Assembly (NCBI RefSeq): GCF_007744075.1
Contig: NZ_CP036266.1
Location: 6,437,248-6,501,247 of the forward strand
DNA: 64,000 nucleotides
Reading direction: 5' to 3'
Source of the DNA: Gimesia chilikensis
GTDB taxonomy: Bacteria; Planctomycetota; Planctomycetia; Planctomycetales; Planctomycetaceae
A program made the position numbers and the translations under genes. The first letter of the stretch is position 1. Every line of letters starts with the position of its first letter. The notes under the pieces are model-generated. The model saw only the letters and a program-made list of their open reading frames with translations, made no database searches and was not told the DNA's origin. Positions 36,517 through 45,730 of the stretch are shown here, in pieces.

Positions 36517-39151
36517 TGGTAGGTCTTATCGTTCCCGCGCGGTGTTGGTAGAAATCATCTTCCCAAATGCCATTGGCATCTATCTCCATAATACCCATAT
36601 CTCGATAGATGTTAAGTCGGTTTTGTTCATAATTTACCCAGTTACTGATTAAACTGTTTTGTGCATCGAGTACCGATGATAACGCATTTAACAGGTTTAA
36701 CCCCTGGTTTCGCCCTGCCTGAGCAGGATCGGAAGTAGCTTCCACCGCACTGTCATACTGTAACGCAGCCAGGCGGATCTGGACCCGAGATGTTTCGAAG
36801 TTCTGACGCAACACATTCAGCTGTCGCCAGCTGCGTCTGATGTCAAACTTGATGTTATCCTGGGCTTCCATGAAGGTACGACGTTGTCGCTGGTAATTGA
36901 TTTGAGATTCCCGATAGGCATTTCTCTGCTGTACTAATGACAATGGAGCCGTAAATTCCACCCCCGCCCGCAAACTGGCCTGACTACCGCGGAAGTCCAG
37001 AGGCCGGTTTTTACCGAGCGGAGTACTTACGTCTCCATCGACTACAACATTTAACACCGCTTCGAGCTCATTAGACCGCACTTCCATCAATCTTCTGGTA
37101 TCCATCACGAAAGCACGCTCATTCATCAGGTCGAGACGATTATCCAGACCGATGCGAACCGCTTCGGTGATATCCATGTTAAATGGTTCCAGGGTAATGA
37201 GTTCCACACGCAGTCCAATCTCAATCACCTGCAAGCCCTGTGAAATTCTGAGCATGTCTTCCCGCAGGTTGGCCATTTCCAGAATTATTTTCTTTTTCTG
37301 GTCATTTGAGAGATTATCTTCGCTCAGAAAGCCCCTCAGACCATCCAGGCGACTCTGCAATTCCTGAATCTCTTTTCGCACGCCTGAGTACAAACGTATA
37401 TCATTAGCGGAACCCTGGCGGACCCGCTCCCGGTCCTCATCAGTCTCGAACCGACGTTTTCGCAGTGCCAGAATGTCTTCAGGAACACCCTCGGTATTTT
37501 GTCCGAGCAGCATGTCAATATTCGCGATATCCTGTTCGAGGGTTTCCAGGGCATCCGTCTGCAGTTTTTTGATCAGTATCTCCAGACCATCGACAACTTT
37601 CAGCATGTCTGCTGTTGTGGGAGGAACTAAGTTGGGATCTTCCCAGTCTTCGACATAGACACTCGCCCAGACCTCGACGTAATCGTAAATTTCCTGTTCA
37701 ATTTCCGGCAGGAGAGGATCGATCAACTGGAAGGGTTTCAGCAGTGATTCGTCGATACTCATCGGCATATCGGGTGGCAGGCCCATGAAGATTTTGAAGC
37801 TGCCCAGTGAGTCCTGGTACTGACGTTCGATGGAACGCAGACGATTGACGGATTGTGCCAACCGCGTTTCCAGCTGAGCAACATCCAGCGTGACGACTTC
37901 GGTGCGAATTCGTGAGATGAGTTCATTGACGGTTGCCTGGTAAGCATCTGCATCACTGAGTGCCAGCAGCATTTTTTCTTCTTCAGCACTCATCTCTCCT
38001 TTCCAGGAAAGCATCCGACTTTCATCATCGTATTCCATCTTCTCAACGAGTGCTGGAGGAATGATCCAGTTCTCGGGTAGTTCTTCCAGGCGTTCCTGTT
38101 GCACTTTGGGTTTCTGTGATGAGAGGGCGCGAAGAATTTCCACCTGACGTTCGAGCCGCTTAATGTTCCCGCGTTCGTTATAGATTACCTGCAGCTGTTG
38201 CAGCAGTTGCAGGAAGCCATTGCCGCCCCCCACGGTATCGGTAAAGAATATTTTACGGAAGCGAGCCAGGGTACGTGTCTGATAGAGCACGTTTCGTTCA
38301 TCCTGGGTCAGATTGTTGAGGACCACCTTTCTGCCTGCTCCAAGCAACAGCGGCTGAACGAGCGAGTAAGAAAGCACACTTACGGAAGTGGTCTGATTGG
38401 ATCCGGAGAACAGCCAGAGTGTGTTATTCGCCAGTTCGACGGCCCACTGGGCACCACTGGGCAGCATCTGATTCACACCAATGCGACTGGAGAGGTCGAG
38501 TTCCTGCGTTCCGTTGGACAAACGTCGCCGGTTGAGATCGACCTGCGGATTCTGTCCGCCGACTCCCAGATACTTCACGTCAAACTGGAATCGTCCGAAC
38601 GTCAGATCGAGAGCAGACAGGAAGAGGTTTTCAATCTGGAACTGATATTCGCGACTGTTAATGTTCGCGATGTCGATGGCTTCCTGCAGCGTGACTTCTT
38701 CAAGCGCAGGCAGTTCGGTACCGGGAAGCGAATTCCCGGCCGCTGCCATTTCTGCACTTAACTCGGGAGAGATACCATACTGCACGAGCCAGTCCGGGTT
38801 TTCGATACTGAGTGCGCGACCAAATTTGTGCCAGCTTTTGTAACCCTTTTTACACTGTAACCAGTGCATGTAGACATTGGCGGCAGGGTCATCGGGAGGC
38901 AGCGGTTCGTGATTGGGATCATAGGGATCATAGAAACGACTGCGCGGATCGGGCTCGACGTCGTAGCGGGGAAGTTCCCAGGCTGGGTCGTCGGCTTTTT
39001 CAGCCAGAATTTCATACGAATCCGCATTGGCCTGATCAGCCCAGAACGTGGGTGAGCAGCCGACCTGAATCAGGGACAGACCCGCCAGTAGCGCTACCGC
39101 CAGAGCTGACCTGAGTGATTCACATTGGGGATTGAATTTTGCGCGACTCAT
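36374..39151 (-). CDS. Very long TolC-like outer-membrane factor lipoprotein
   Basis: A 925-residue protein, about twice the usual TolC length. The N terminus is a lipoprotein signal (LIQVGC, Cys32). TolC-like helices and strands appear in residues 150-340 and 640-870 (for example TLQEAIDIANINSREYQ and DITEAVRIGLDNRLDLMNERA, two repeats of the OEP motif). Between them lies a long Glu/Gln/Arg-rich helical insertion (about 340-620) likely to be coiled coil. The C-terminal tail is Pro/Thr-rich and polar. It is the outer-membrane exit of the efflux system encoded downstream. Confidence 0.82.
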   Translation of the reverse strand: MSRAKFNPQCESLRSALAVALLAGLSLIQVGCSPTFWADQANADSYEILAEKADDPAWELPRYDVEPDPRSRFYDPYDPNHEPLPPDDPAANVYMHWLQCKKGYKSWHKFGRALSIENPDWLVQYGISPELSAEMAAAGNSLPGTELPALEEVTLQEAIDIANINSREYQFQIENLFLSALDLTFGRFQFDVKYLGVGGQNPQVDLNRRRLSNGTQELDLSSRIGVNQMLPSGAQWAVELANNTLWLFSGSNQTTSVSVLSYSLVQPLLLGAGRKVVLNNLTQDERNVLYQTRTLARFRKIFFTDTVGGGNGFLQLLQQLQVIYNERGNIKRLERQVEILRALSSQKPKVQQERLEELPENWIIPPALVEKMEYDDESRMLSWKGEMSAEEEKMLLALSDADAYQATVNELISRIRTEVVTLDVAQLETRLAQSVNRLRSIERQYQDSLGSFKIFMGLPPDMPMSIDESLLKPFQLIDPLLPEIEQEIYDYVEVWASVYVEDWEDPNLVPPTTADMLKVVDGLEILIKKLQTDALETLEQDIANIDMLLGQNTEGVPEDILALRKRRFETDEDRERVRQGSANDIRLYSGVRKEIQELQSRLDGLRGFLSEDNLSNDQKKKIILEMANLREDMLRISQGLQVIEIGLRVELITLEPFNMDITEAVRIGLDNRLDLMNERAFVMDTRRLMEVRSNELEAVLNVVVDGDVSTPLGKNRPLDFRGSQASLRAGVEFTAPLSLVQQRNAYRESQINYQRQRRTFMEAQDNIKFDIRRSWRQLNVLRQNFETSRVQIRLAALQYDSAVEATSDPAQAGRNQGLNLLNALSSVLDAQNSLISNWVNYEQNRLNIYRDMGIMEIDANGIWEDDFYQHRAGTIRPTNEHRQLPPEPTDSTGITGTEDIQPVVFRPAAELNALSTENKTTAQAP

Positions 39152-39218
39152 TTAAGAGCATCCATGACACTGAGTTTATCAAAAGCCGTGGTCCTGACAG
39201 GAAAGTTCCTCTTTCCCT

Positions 39219-39791
39219 TCAGGCGGCAGGAATATCACGTAAGGCATAAGGGGCAGGGGAGTCGGCAACGGTACGTACTGTTTCCCGTTGCGAACGTTGA
39301 ACCTGGGCTGCTTTGAGTAATGTCTGCAGCATGCCGGTTAATTGACGGCGCTGATCCGGAGTGAGTGCGGCCAGCAGGCGTTGTGAAACGTTGCCGTGGT
39401 ACTCTTTGACACGCTCCAGAATCAGGTAGCCTGCTTCTGTCACCTGCAGAACCCGTTTTCGACGATCCTGCTGAGACTGTCGGCGTACAACCAGTTGATC
39501 ACTTTCCATCCGCTCGATCAGTGTGCAGATGTTGGATTCAGACTGACCCAGTTTGCGTGCCAGTTCCGACTGGGAGCAGCCGGATTCCCGAATGGCGTCA
39601 ATCACCTTCAAGGCAGCATACCGAACTTCGTTAATCTCCAGGTGGGCAAAACTGTTATTCAATGCCGTGCGGATCATGTGAGCGGTGCGAATCAAAAGAT
39701 CGACCTGTTCGACAAATTCCTGGTGCTGCAGTGATCTCCAGTCTTTCTCGCTTGCAGGAGAGATGGTCGCTGGTTGGTGATCCTGTTCCAT
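39219..39791 (-). CDS. MarR family transcriptional regulator
   Basis: A 190-residue protein. The winged helix-turn-helix is at about residues 72-120 (CSQSELARKLGQSESNICTLIERMESDQLVVRRQSQQDRR cut across helix and wing), flanked by dimerisation helices. MarR proteins repress efflux and stress genes until a small aromatic ligand or oxidant binds. It lies 67 bp upstream of the TolC-like gene in the same direction, so it probably represses its own operon. I did not find a convincing palindromic operator in 39792-40045. Confidence 0.9.
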   Translation of the reverse strand: MEQDHQPATISPASEKDWRSLQHQEFVEQVDLLIRTAHMIRTALNNSFAHLEINEVRYAALKVIDAIRESGCSQSELARKLGQSESNICTLIERMESDQLVVRRQSQQDRRKRVLQVTEAGYLILERVKEYHGNVSQRLLAALTPDQRRQLTGMLQTLLKAAQVQRSQRETVRTVADSPAPYALRDIPAA

Positions 39792-40045
39792 ATCGAGTCA
39801 GCCTCAATTCTGTATATGCGTCTGATGAGTGAGCCTGTAGCTATTTTCCACCGGGAGGCGCGAAGCCCCTTCTTCATATTTCGGACATGAAGTATTAGTA
39901 TCTGAAGGAGTTATCGGCATAACCCGCAAAGTTTTACATAAGTAATGCCCGATTTCTGGTTGCACTTTCCCTCTCAGGAGTGAACAATCGAGTAAATCCG
40001 CCACAACACTTTGCATTCAAAACCCCTTCCGAGAGAGCCAGTTAC

Positions 40046-41473
40046 ATGACACGAAGCGCACTCAGTCGTCGAATGAACCTTAACTTTTTATTCCCCCTAT
40101 TCACCCTGCTTGCCGCATTTATGCAAATCAATGCTGCTCATGCAGAATCAAAGCCGAATGTGGTTGTGATCTATGCGGATGACCTGGGATATGGGGATCT
40201 GGCCTGCTTCGGGCACCCCACGATCAAGACTCCCCATCTGGATCAGATGGCGGAGGAGGGAATGAAATTCACCCAGTTTTATTCTGCCGCTCCGGTATGT
40301 ACGCCCAGTCGAGCCGCGTTATTAACGGGGCGCTATCCCATTCGATCTGGGATGTGCAGTGATAAACGCCGAGTGCTGTTTCCCGATTCAGGAGGCGGTA
40401 TTCCAGCCAGCGAAGTCACACTGGCAGAAGCGATGAAATCAGCCGGCTATCGTACAGCGTGTGTCGGTAAATGGCACCTGGGTCATCTGCCTCAATTCCT
40501 GCCGACCAGCAATGGATTTGACAGCTATTTCGGCATCCCCTATTCCAACGATATGGACCGGGTCGCTGACCGTAAGATGGGTCGAAAGATCTTCCTCGAT
40601 CCGAAGGTCAAATACTGGAACGTCCCCCTGATGCGGGACACGGATATCGTGGAACAACCTGCCGATCAGACCACAATCACCAAACGCTATACCGAAGAGG
40701 CGATCAAGTTTATCAAACAGGATCAGAAGCAGCCGTTCTTCCTGTACCTGGCCCACAATATGCCGCATGTGCCGCTGTTCCGCTCTCCGGCATTTGCAGA
40801 CAAAAGTCTGCGGGGCCTGTATGGTGATGTCATTGAGGAGATTGACTGGAGCGTCGGTCAGGTACTGCAGACACTGCGCGATGAGGGACTGGACCAGAAT
40901 ACGATCGTCTGGTTTTCCAGCGACAACGGTCCGTGGCTCATCTTTGACGCCCAGGGAGGCTCAGCGGGCCTGTTACGTGATGGTAAAGGGAGCACCTGGG
41001 AAGGGGGCATGCGTGAGCCGACACTGGCCTGGTGGCCCGGTCATATTCCTGCGGGAACGGTCTCCCAGGAACAGGGGAGCACGATGGACATCTACACGAC
41101 CTCCATCAAGCTGGCAGGTGGTGCTGTCCCCACAGATCGCGTTGTTGATGGTGTAGACCTCACTCCGGTTCTGACGCAGAGCGGTCCCGGCCCGCGCGAT
41201 GAAATGGTTTATTATCGCGGCACAAAACTGATGGCGATCCGCAAAGGACCGTGGAAGGCACATTTCATCACCAAACCCGCATACGGCCGGGAACCATTTA
41301 AGGAACATGATCCGCCGGTACTATACCACCTGGAGCATGATCCTTCCGAAAAGTACGACGTCGCCAAGGATCATCCCGAGGTTATCAAAGAACTGAAAGC
41401 GGCTGCGGAGAAGCATCGCAAAACGGTAAAACCGGTGCCTTCACAGCTGGAAATTCCGCTCACTCAAAAGTGA
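40046..41473 (+). CDS. Secreted sulfatase (Cys-type, arylsulfatase-like)
   Basis: A 475-residue protein with a signal peptide ending AHA near residue 33. NVVVIYADDLGYGD carries the metal Asp pair, the maturation motif C-T-P-S-R is at Cys85 followed by LLTGRYP, and GKWHLGH supplies active-site residues. A later SSDNGPW is the third metal site. It is close to the arylsulfatase A-type group. The start at 40046 is used: the GTG at 39980 would add 22 residues before the signal peptide. Divergent from MarR; convergent with the next gene. Confidence 0.92.
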   Translation: MTRSALSRRMNLNFLFPLFTLLAAFMQINAAHAESKPNVVVIYADDLGYGDLACFGHPTIKTPHLDQMAEEGMKFTQFYSAAPVCTPSRAALLTGRYPIRSGMCSDKRRVLFPDSGGGIPASEVTLAEAMKSAGYRTACVGKWHLGHLPQFLPTSNGFDSYFGIPYSNDMDRVADRKMGRKIFLDPKVKYWNVPLMRDTDIVEQPADQTTITKRYTEEAIKFIKQDQKQPFFLYLAHNMPHVPLFRSPAFADKSLRGLYGDVIEEIDWSVGQVLQTLRDEGLDQNTIVWFSSDNGPWLIFDAQGGSAGLLRDGKGSTWEGGMREPTLAWWPGHIPAGTVSQEQGSTMDIYTTSIKLAGGAVPTDRVVDGVDLTPVLTQSGPGPRDEMVYYRGTKLMAIRKGPWKAHFITKPAYGREPFKEHDPPVLYHLEHDPSEKYDVAKDHPEVIKELKAAAEKHRKTVKPVPSQLEIPLTQK

Positions 41474-41483
41474 GCGGCCCGGC

Positions 41484-41993
41484 TTACCAGTAGCAGATAT
41501 ACCGCGGTCCATCCTGGTCTTCGCCGACCCGGAAATGATGTTCTGCGCTGTGTTCTTCGCTGTGTGGCTGTGATCCCAGACGATCCCAGGCGGCACAGAA
41601 CAGGGGCAGTTCGCCCGGCTCAAACCCCGCGCGGGGTGGTTCCAGTCGCTGATAGGAATCCTGAATCAGCGCCAGGGCTACATCGACCACATGTTTGTCG
41701 TAGTCTGGCTGAAACAGGAGAACTTCCAGCGCCTGCGCAGCCTGACGACAATGTTCCACTTCGGGATCGCGTAGACATTCAGAGGATTTGCGTTCGATAA
41801 ACCGCAGGAGGCTGTCAAAACCGAACTGGTTCAGCAGCAGTTTCGTGCGGGGTTCACAGATTAATGCCAGTTTGATCTGTTCATGGAGTTCTTCGTCGAC
41901 CTCACAGGGGATTGCCATCCGGCCGTAATCATCCGGGGCCAGTGATTCAATTGCTCTTACGACATCAGCACTCTGGGGTTTCTCAGTATTCAT
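41484..41993 (-). CDS. Hypothetical protein
   Basis: A 169-residue soluble protein that I do not recognise. It is acidic and mainly helical, with no signal peptide or membrane segment, a helix-rich core (residues 45-125) and a His/Glu-rich stretch near the C terminus (SEEHSAEHHF) that could bind metal. It converges on the sulfatase gene with 10 bp between stops. Confidence 0.6.
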   Translation of the reverse strand: MNTEKPQSADVVRAIESLAPDDYGRMAIPCEVDEELHEQIKLALICEPRTKLLLNQFGFDSLLRFIERKSSECLRDPEVEHCRQAAQALEVLLFQPDYDKHVVDVALALIQDSYQRLEPPRAGFEPGELPLFCAAWDRLGSQPHSEEHSAEHHFRVGEDQDGPRYICYW

Positions 41994-42116
41994 ATGCGGA
42001 GTTGTTCACAATCTGGTGTTACCGGGATTCACATTTCCATGCAGCAGTCAGCCTGCGTCAGACAGATTATATCCCAAAACGTCAAACTGGTTCATTCCCA
42101 ATTTCCCCTGAAATGC

Positions 42117-42151
42117 AAAAGAGCTGACCGGGTTTGCACTCGATCAGCTCT
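42117..42151 (-). terminator. Intrinsic terminator after the small lipoprotein gene
   Basis: An 8-bp perfect stem (42120-42127 with 42144-42151) and a short U-run on the minus strand, 30 bp past the stop of the lipoprotein gene. Confidence 0.6.
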
Positions 42152-42180
42152 GATGATTCTGGTTTTCGTTCAGCCTGTTT

Positions 42181-42597
42181 TTATTTCAGGAAGAAGTCAT
42201 CCGGTCCTTTGTGGGTGTAGTAAGGATACTGGACGATTCCCAGTGGCTGATTCTGCTGAGGATAGACAGCCGCGGGCGGAACGTACTTATAGGTCTGGTA
42301 ATGTTTAGGGCGTTTGTTGTAATGGTATGAATTTTTGTGACCGGTTTTCCAGCCGCCATTACCATAGCCGGGAGGGCAGTATCCACCGTGCCGACGATGT
42401 CCCATCTGCTGAATTGGAGCCTGCTGGCCGGCGTACTGCTGGTGCATTGCCTGTTGATGCTGCATCATTTGAGCCTGCTGCTGCATCAGGAATTCTCCAT
42501 CAGCCGACTGCCCCCGAATGACCTGACTATTCGAACATCCCACAAAAAGTGGCAGAATCAGACATGCGGCCATTTTACATAACATGTGAGGCTTCAT
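42181..42597 (-). CDS. Small Gln/His/Tyr-rich lipoprotein
   Basis: A 138-residue protein. A lipoprotein signal (LPLFVGC, Cys near residue 20) is followed by a Gln/Met/His-rich segment (about 35-65) and a Tyr/Lys/Pro-rich tail with repeats such as HYNKRPKHYQTYKYVPP. No known domain. Composition suggests an extended, surface-attached protein. Start 42597 has AAAGG 6 nt upstream; longer frames are rejected. Confidence 0.65.
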   Translation of the reverse strand: MKPHMLCKMAACLILPLFVGCSNSQVIRGQSADGEFLMQQQAQMMQHQQAMHQQYAGQQAPIQQMGHRRHGGYCPPGYGNGGWKTGHKNSYHYNKRPKHYQTYKYVPPAAVYPQQNQPLGIVQYPYYTHKGPDDFFLK

Positions 42598-42994
42598 TGG
42601 CATCCTTTCCCCCCTGGTTTCCTGTTTTGAGCGAAACTCAATTTTCACTCAGTCTATGATCAATTTGTTACCTGCTGCGAAAGCTGCTGCCGGCGACCTG
42701 AGAGAGAGATACAGGATATGCGCCAGCAAATGACTTACTTCTTTTATCGGCCAGCGTGCACCAAACAATAGTTAAAATCCCCAAGAATTGGAAAACCACT
42801 GTAATATTCAAATCTGATCGACCTTGCAGAATCGTCAAAACCGGGATAAATTATCACAGTTCCCTACTCTCTATCAGCCGCTATGGAAGATAGAGAGTCT
42901 GGGTCATTTACAAGTTTGAGTTTTCAGGCAAGACCATCGTCATTGACGGAGTGCTCATTTCGCTTTGTTCTTTGCCAACAAGGGAGTGTTCGGC
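42598..42994. promoter_or_regulatory. Divergent control region with a 10-bp inverted repeat
   Basis: These 397 bp separate the lipoprotein (minus) and the isomerase/epimerase (plus). A perfect 10-bp inverted repeat lies at 42866-42875 and 42889-42898 with a 13-nt spacer. It could be an operator or an RNA hairpin; it has no U-tract. Otherwise nothing was recognised. Confidence 0.4.
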
Positions 42995-43741
42995 GTGTTT
43001 GTAGCTGCATCATCACGTTGTTTTTCAGATGAATCGTTTGAAGTCAGTTGTGAACGACTGACGGATCTGGAATACGATAAAATCGAGATCTGGATGGATG
43101 AAGAGAGTGATCACCTGAAACCATCAGAGGTCTCTCGATCGCCAGAGGATTTTTATTCACGTTTCCGGGAAGCGACCCGCTTAACACCGATCGCCTTCTG
43201 TCTGGAAAACGACATCGAACCGACGGCCTTTCAGTCATTGTGTAAAGCCGCCAAACTGCTGCGGATCGCACAGATCACGATCCCTGCTTCTCCGCTGGGG
43301 ACACCTTTCAACTCGGAAATCGATCGTCTGAAAGCGTTGTTAAAGATCGCCAGTCGTGACGGTATCAGACTGTCAATCAAAACCAAAACTGGTCAACTTA
43401 CAGAAGACCCGCGCACGGCAACAGAACTCTGCCAGTCCGTCAAAGGTCTGGGGCTGACCCTGGACCCGAGCTATTATACCTGCGGTCCCTATAGCAATAC
43501 ATCCTACGATATGGTGTTCCCTTACGTCTGCCATGTGCACCTGCGGGATTCCACCAGCGATCAGGTACAGGTTCCGGTTGGTCTGGGAGAAATTGACTAC
43601 AGCAGAATGATCAGTATGCTGGAACGTCAAAACTATCATCAGTTCCTGTCAGTAGAACTGCTGCCCTCACTCCTGAATGGCGTGGATCGTGCTCTGGAAC
43701 TGCGCAAGCTGCGAATGCTGCTCGAATCAGTCGTGATCTGA
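42995..43741 (+). CDS. Sugar phosphate isomerase/epimerase family protein (TIM barrel)
   Basis: A 248-residue protein. The first strand is VFVAASSRCF-like and later strands include YDKIEIWMDE (metal Glu region), ITIPASP and CHVHLRDST (metal-binding His), ending with LSVELLPS. This is the xylose-isomerase-like TIM-barrel family. The substrate is not predictable. Start: GTG at 42995 with AAGGGAG 8 nt upstream, matching the short N terminus (MFVAAS) typical of planctomycete homologues; the TTG at 42965 is rejected. Confidence 0.8.
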   Translation: MFVAASSRCFSDESFEVSCERLTDLEYDKIEIWMDEESDHLKPSEVSRSPEDFYSRFREATRLTPIAFCLENDIEPTAFQSLCKAAKLLRIAQITIPASPLGTPFNSEIDRLKALLKIASRDGIRLSIKTKTGQLTEDPRTATELCQSVKGLGLTLDPSYYTCGPYSNTSYDMVFPYVCHVHLRDSTSDQVQVPVGLGEIDYSRMISMLERQNYHQFLSVELLPSLLNGVDRALELRKLRMLLESVVI

Positions 43742-43788
43742 TCGACATCGACTCCACACTTCGAATTGAGTTGAAAGCACAAGAAACA

Positions 43789-43828
43789 AAAAACGCCGTC
43801 TGTTCTCTAATCGAACAGACGGCGTTTT
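43789..43828. terminator. Bidirectional intrinsic terminator
   Basis: A long stem (about 43790-43805 with 43813-43828, including the AAAA/TTTT base) closes a 7-nt loop between two convergent genes; A- and T-rich flanks serve both strands. Confidence 0.9.
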
Positions 43829-43855
43829 CATTTGTTCTACGCTTGAGCGAATGAC

Positions 43856-45547
43856 TTATTTATAGTCATCCGGATTTCCGAACAGGCCACCACCGCCTGA
43901 ACCAGGGTTGGTATCATCGGCGTTGCCTCCCAGTAGCGGACCTTTGCGTTTCCGCTCATAAGCAGGTTGAGATGCTTCTTCCTGAGCTGCGACAGCGTCT
44001 TCCGGTTTCTCGGTCAGCGCTTTCAGTGAAAGGCTGATCCGCTTGCGGTTCGGATCAACTTCCAGAACTTTCGCGGACGTCTCCTGGCCTGTCGTCAGCA
44101 CTTCGGTAACGCGTTTGACCCGACGATGGTCGAGCTCACTGATATGAACGAGCCCTTCGAGTCCCGGCTCCAGCTCAATGAAAGCACCAAAGTCTGCCGT
44201 ACGTGTTACCTTACCGGTAACTGTAGAACCGGTGGCGTAGCGATCTTCGGCCAGTTGCCAGGGATCCTGCTGCAGCTGTTTCATGCCCAGACTGATGCGG
44301 TTCTTTTCCTTATCAATCTTGAGGATCTTGACATTGATCTTCTGCATTTCGCTGAGCGCATCTTTGGGATGCTTGATGCGGTTCCAGCTGATCTCGCCGA
44401 TGTGCAGGAAGCCATCGATGCCCCCCAGATCAACGAAAGCGCCGTAGTCCTTGATATTCTTCACGGTTCCGGTCAGCTCCTGACCAATGGCCAGTTTTTC
44501 CCAGAGTTCCTTCTGAATTTCTTCGCGTTCTGATTCGAGATACTTGCGACGGCTGACTACCAGATTGCGTTTCTTGGGATTCACTTCAGTGATCTGCACG
44601 GTCAGCTTCTGACCTACAAACGGTTCGAGGTCACCCACGAAATACAGATCGGCCTGGCTGGCGGGCAAAAATCCTCGCAGGCTGCCGACGCTGACTTCCA
44701 AGCCACCTTTGTTCGATTTGTTGACAACGCATTCCACCACCTGTCCGACGGCGACAGCATCCCAGTCTCCGGCGGGTTTGTGATGTCCGCGGGGCAGGGA
44801 GAGTTGAATCAGGCCTTCAGCTTCTTTGACTGCGGTGACTTTGACTTCGACTTCCTGTCCGATTTCGGGGGTTTTATCGCCGAACTGTCGCAGGGGAACA
44901 ATGCCGGGAGTTCCGAGTGCCCGGCTTCCCAGATCGATGAAGACATCGTCGTTGTTGATCGATTCCACGATTCCCTTAAGTCGATCGCCTTCAGCCAGTC
45001 CTTCTTCCGAACTGCCTGAAGTTGTGGCAGGTTTTTCAGCGGCGGCGTCTGCGGCAGCTTCTTCTTCGCTGTATGACTTGGGAAGTTCCTGTGCGCCCTG
45101 ACCAGAGAGGGCTGCTGCCAGTTCCGCTTCCAGATCATCGCCGAGGTCATCGACGTCATCCGGGATATCAACCGGTTTAGCAGATTCTGCAATCTGCATC
45201 ATGGCTGCTTCCTGGAGCTGTTCCTGAGTCACTTCGACTTCGGCGTCTCCTTCTGCATCCTCTTTCTTAGCGGGAGCAGCCGGTGTGGCGCCAGCTGAGG
45301 GAATGGCTTTGAACTGTGCGGGATCCACTTTTGGATTCAACTGAACTTTGCGTTCCGGCTTTGCGGCTTCGCTTTCCGCAGCAGCAGGTTCTGCTGGCGC
45401 GGGAGCCTGTTCTGCTGATGCAGACTCTGTTTCCTGCTGTTCAGCAGGCTGGCTTTCGGCTGGCTGCTGCTGTTCGGAAGAGGCCTGAATTTCTGCAGAC
45501 GCTTCGCTGGTTTTGATTTCTTCAGTTGAAGGTTGTTCTGAACTCAT
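43856..45547 (-). CDS. rpsA: Ribosomal protein S1 homologue with long acidic N-terminal extension
   Basis: A 563-residue protein. Residues 1-180 are low complexity (Ala/Glu/Gln/Pro). Four S1 RNA-binding domains follow, beginning near residues 186, 270, 355 and 440, with typical cores such as [25 protein letters not shown]1 binds mRNA leaders on the 30S subunit; the E. coli protein has six domains, so this one is shorter in domains but extended at the N terminus. The gene stands alone with its own terminator. Confidence 0.9.
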   Translation of the reverse strand: MSSEQPSTEEIKTSEASAEIQASSEQQQPAESQPAEQQETESASAEQAPAPAEPAAAESEAAKPERKVQLNPKVDPAQFKAIPSAGATPAAPAKKEDAEGDAEVEVTQEQLQEAAMMQIAESAKPVDIPDDVDDLGDDLEAELAAALSGQGAQELPKSYSEEEAAADAAAEKPATTSGSSEEGLAEGDRLKGIVESINNDDVFIDLGSRALGTPGIVPLRQFGDKTPEIGQEVEVKVTAVKEAEGLIQLSLPRGHHKPAGDWDAVAVGQVVECVVNKSNKGGLEVSVGSLRGFLPASQADLYFVGDLEPFVGQKLTVQITEVNPKKRNLVVSRRKYLESEREEIQKELWEKLAIGQELTGTVKNIKDYGAFVDLGGIDGFLHIGEISWNRIKHPKDALSEMQKINVKILKIDKEKNRISLGMKQLQQDPWQLAEDRYATGSTVTGKVTRTADFGAFIELEPGLEGLVHISELDHRRVKRVTEVLTTGQETSAKVLEVDPNRKRISLSLKALTEKPEDAVAAQEEASQPAYERKRKGPLLGGNADDTNPGSGGGGLFGNPDDYK

Positions 45548-45730
45548 GGGAGATCAACTTTCTCGCCTAATTACTTACTTCTAAAATTACAGAAACGAAT
45601 GGATACGGACCGCCGGACCAGACCCGGGCAGGAATCTGCCCTGAAGCAAAACTTCGATTTTCTTCTTTGCCAGCTATCTGAATTAATTAAAAGGGTATCA
45701 CCGCTGCAGTGCCCCTGCAATTCGCAGGGC

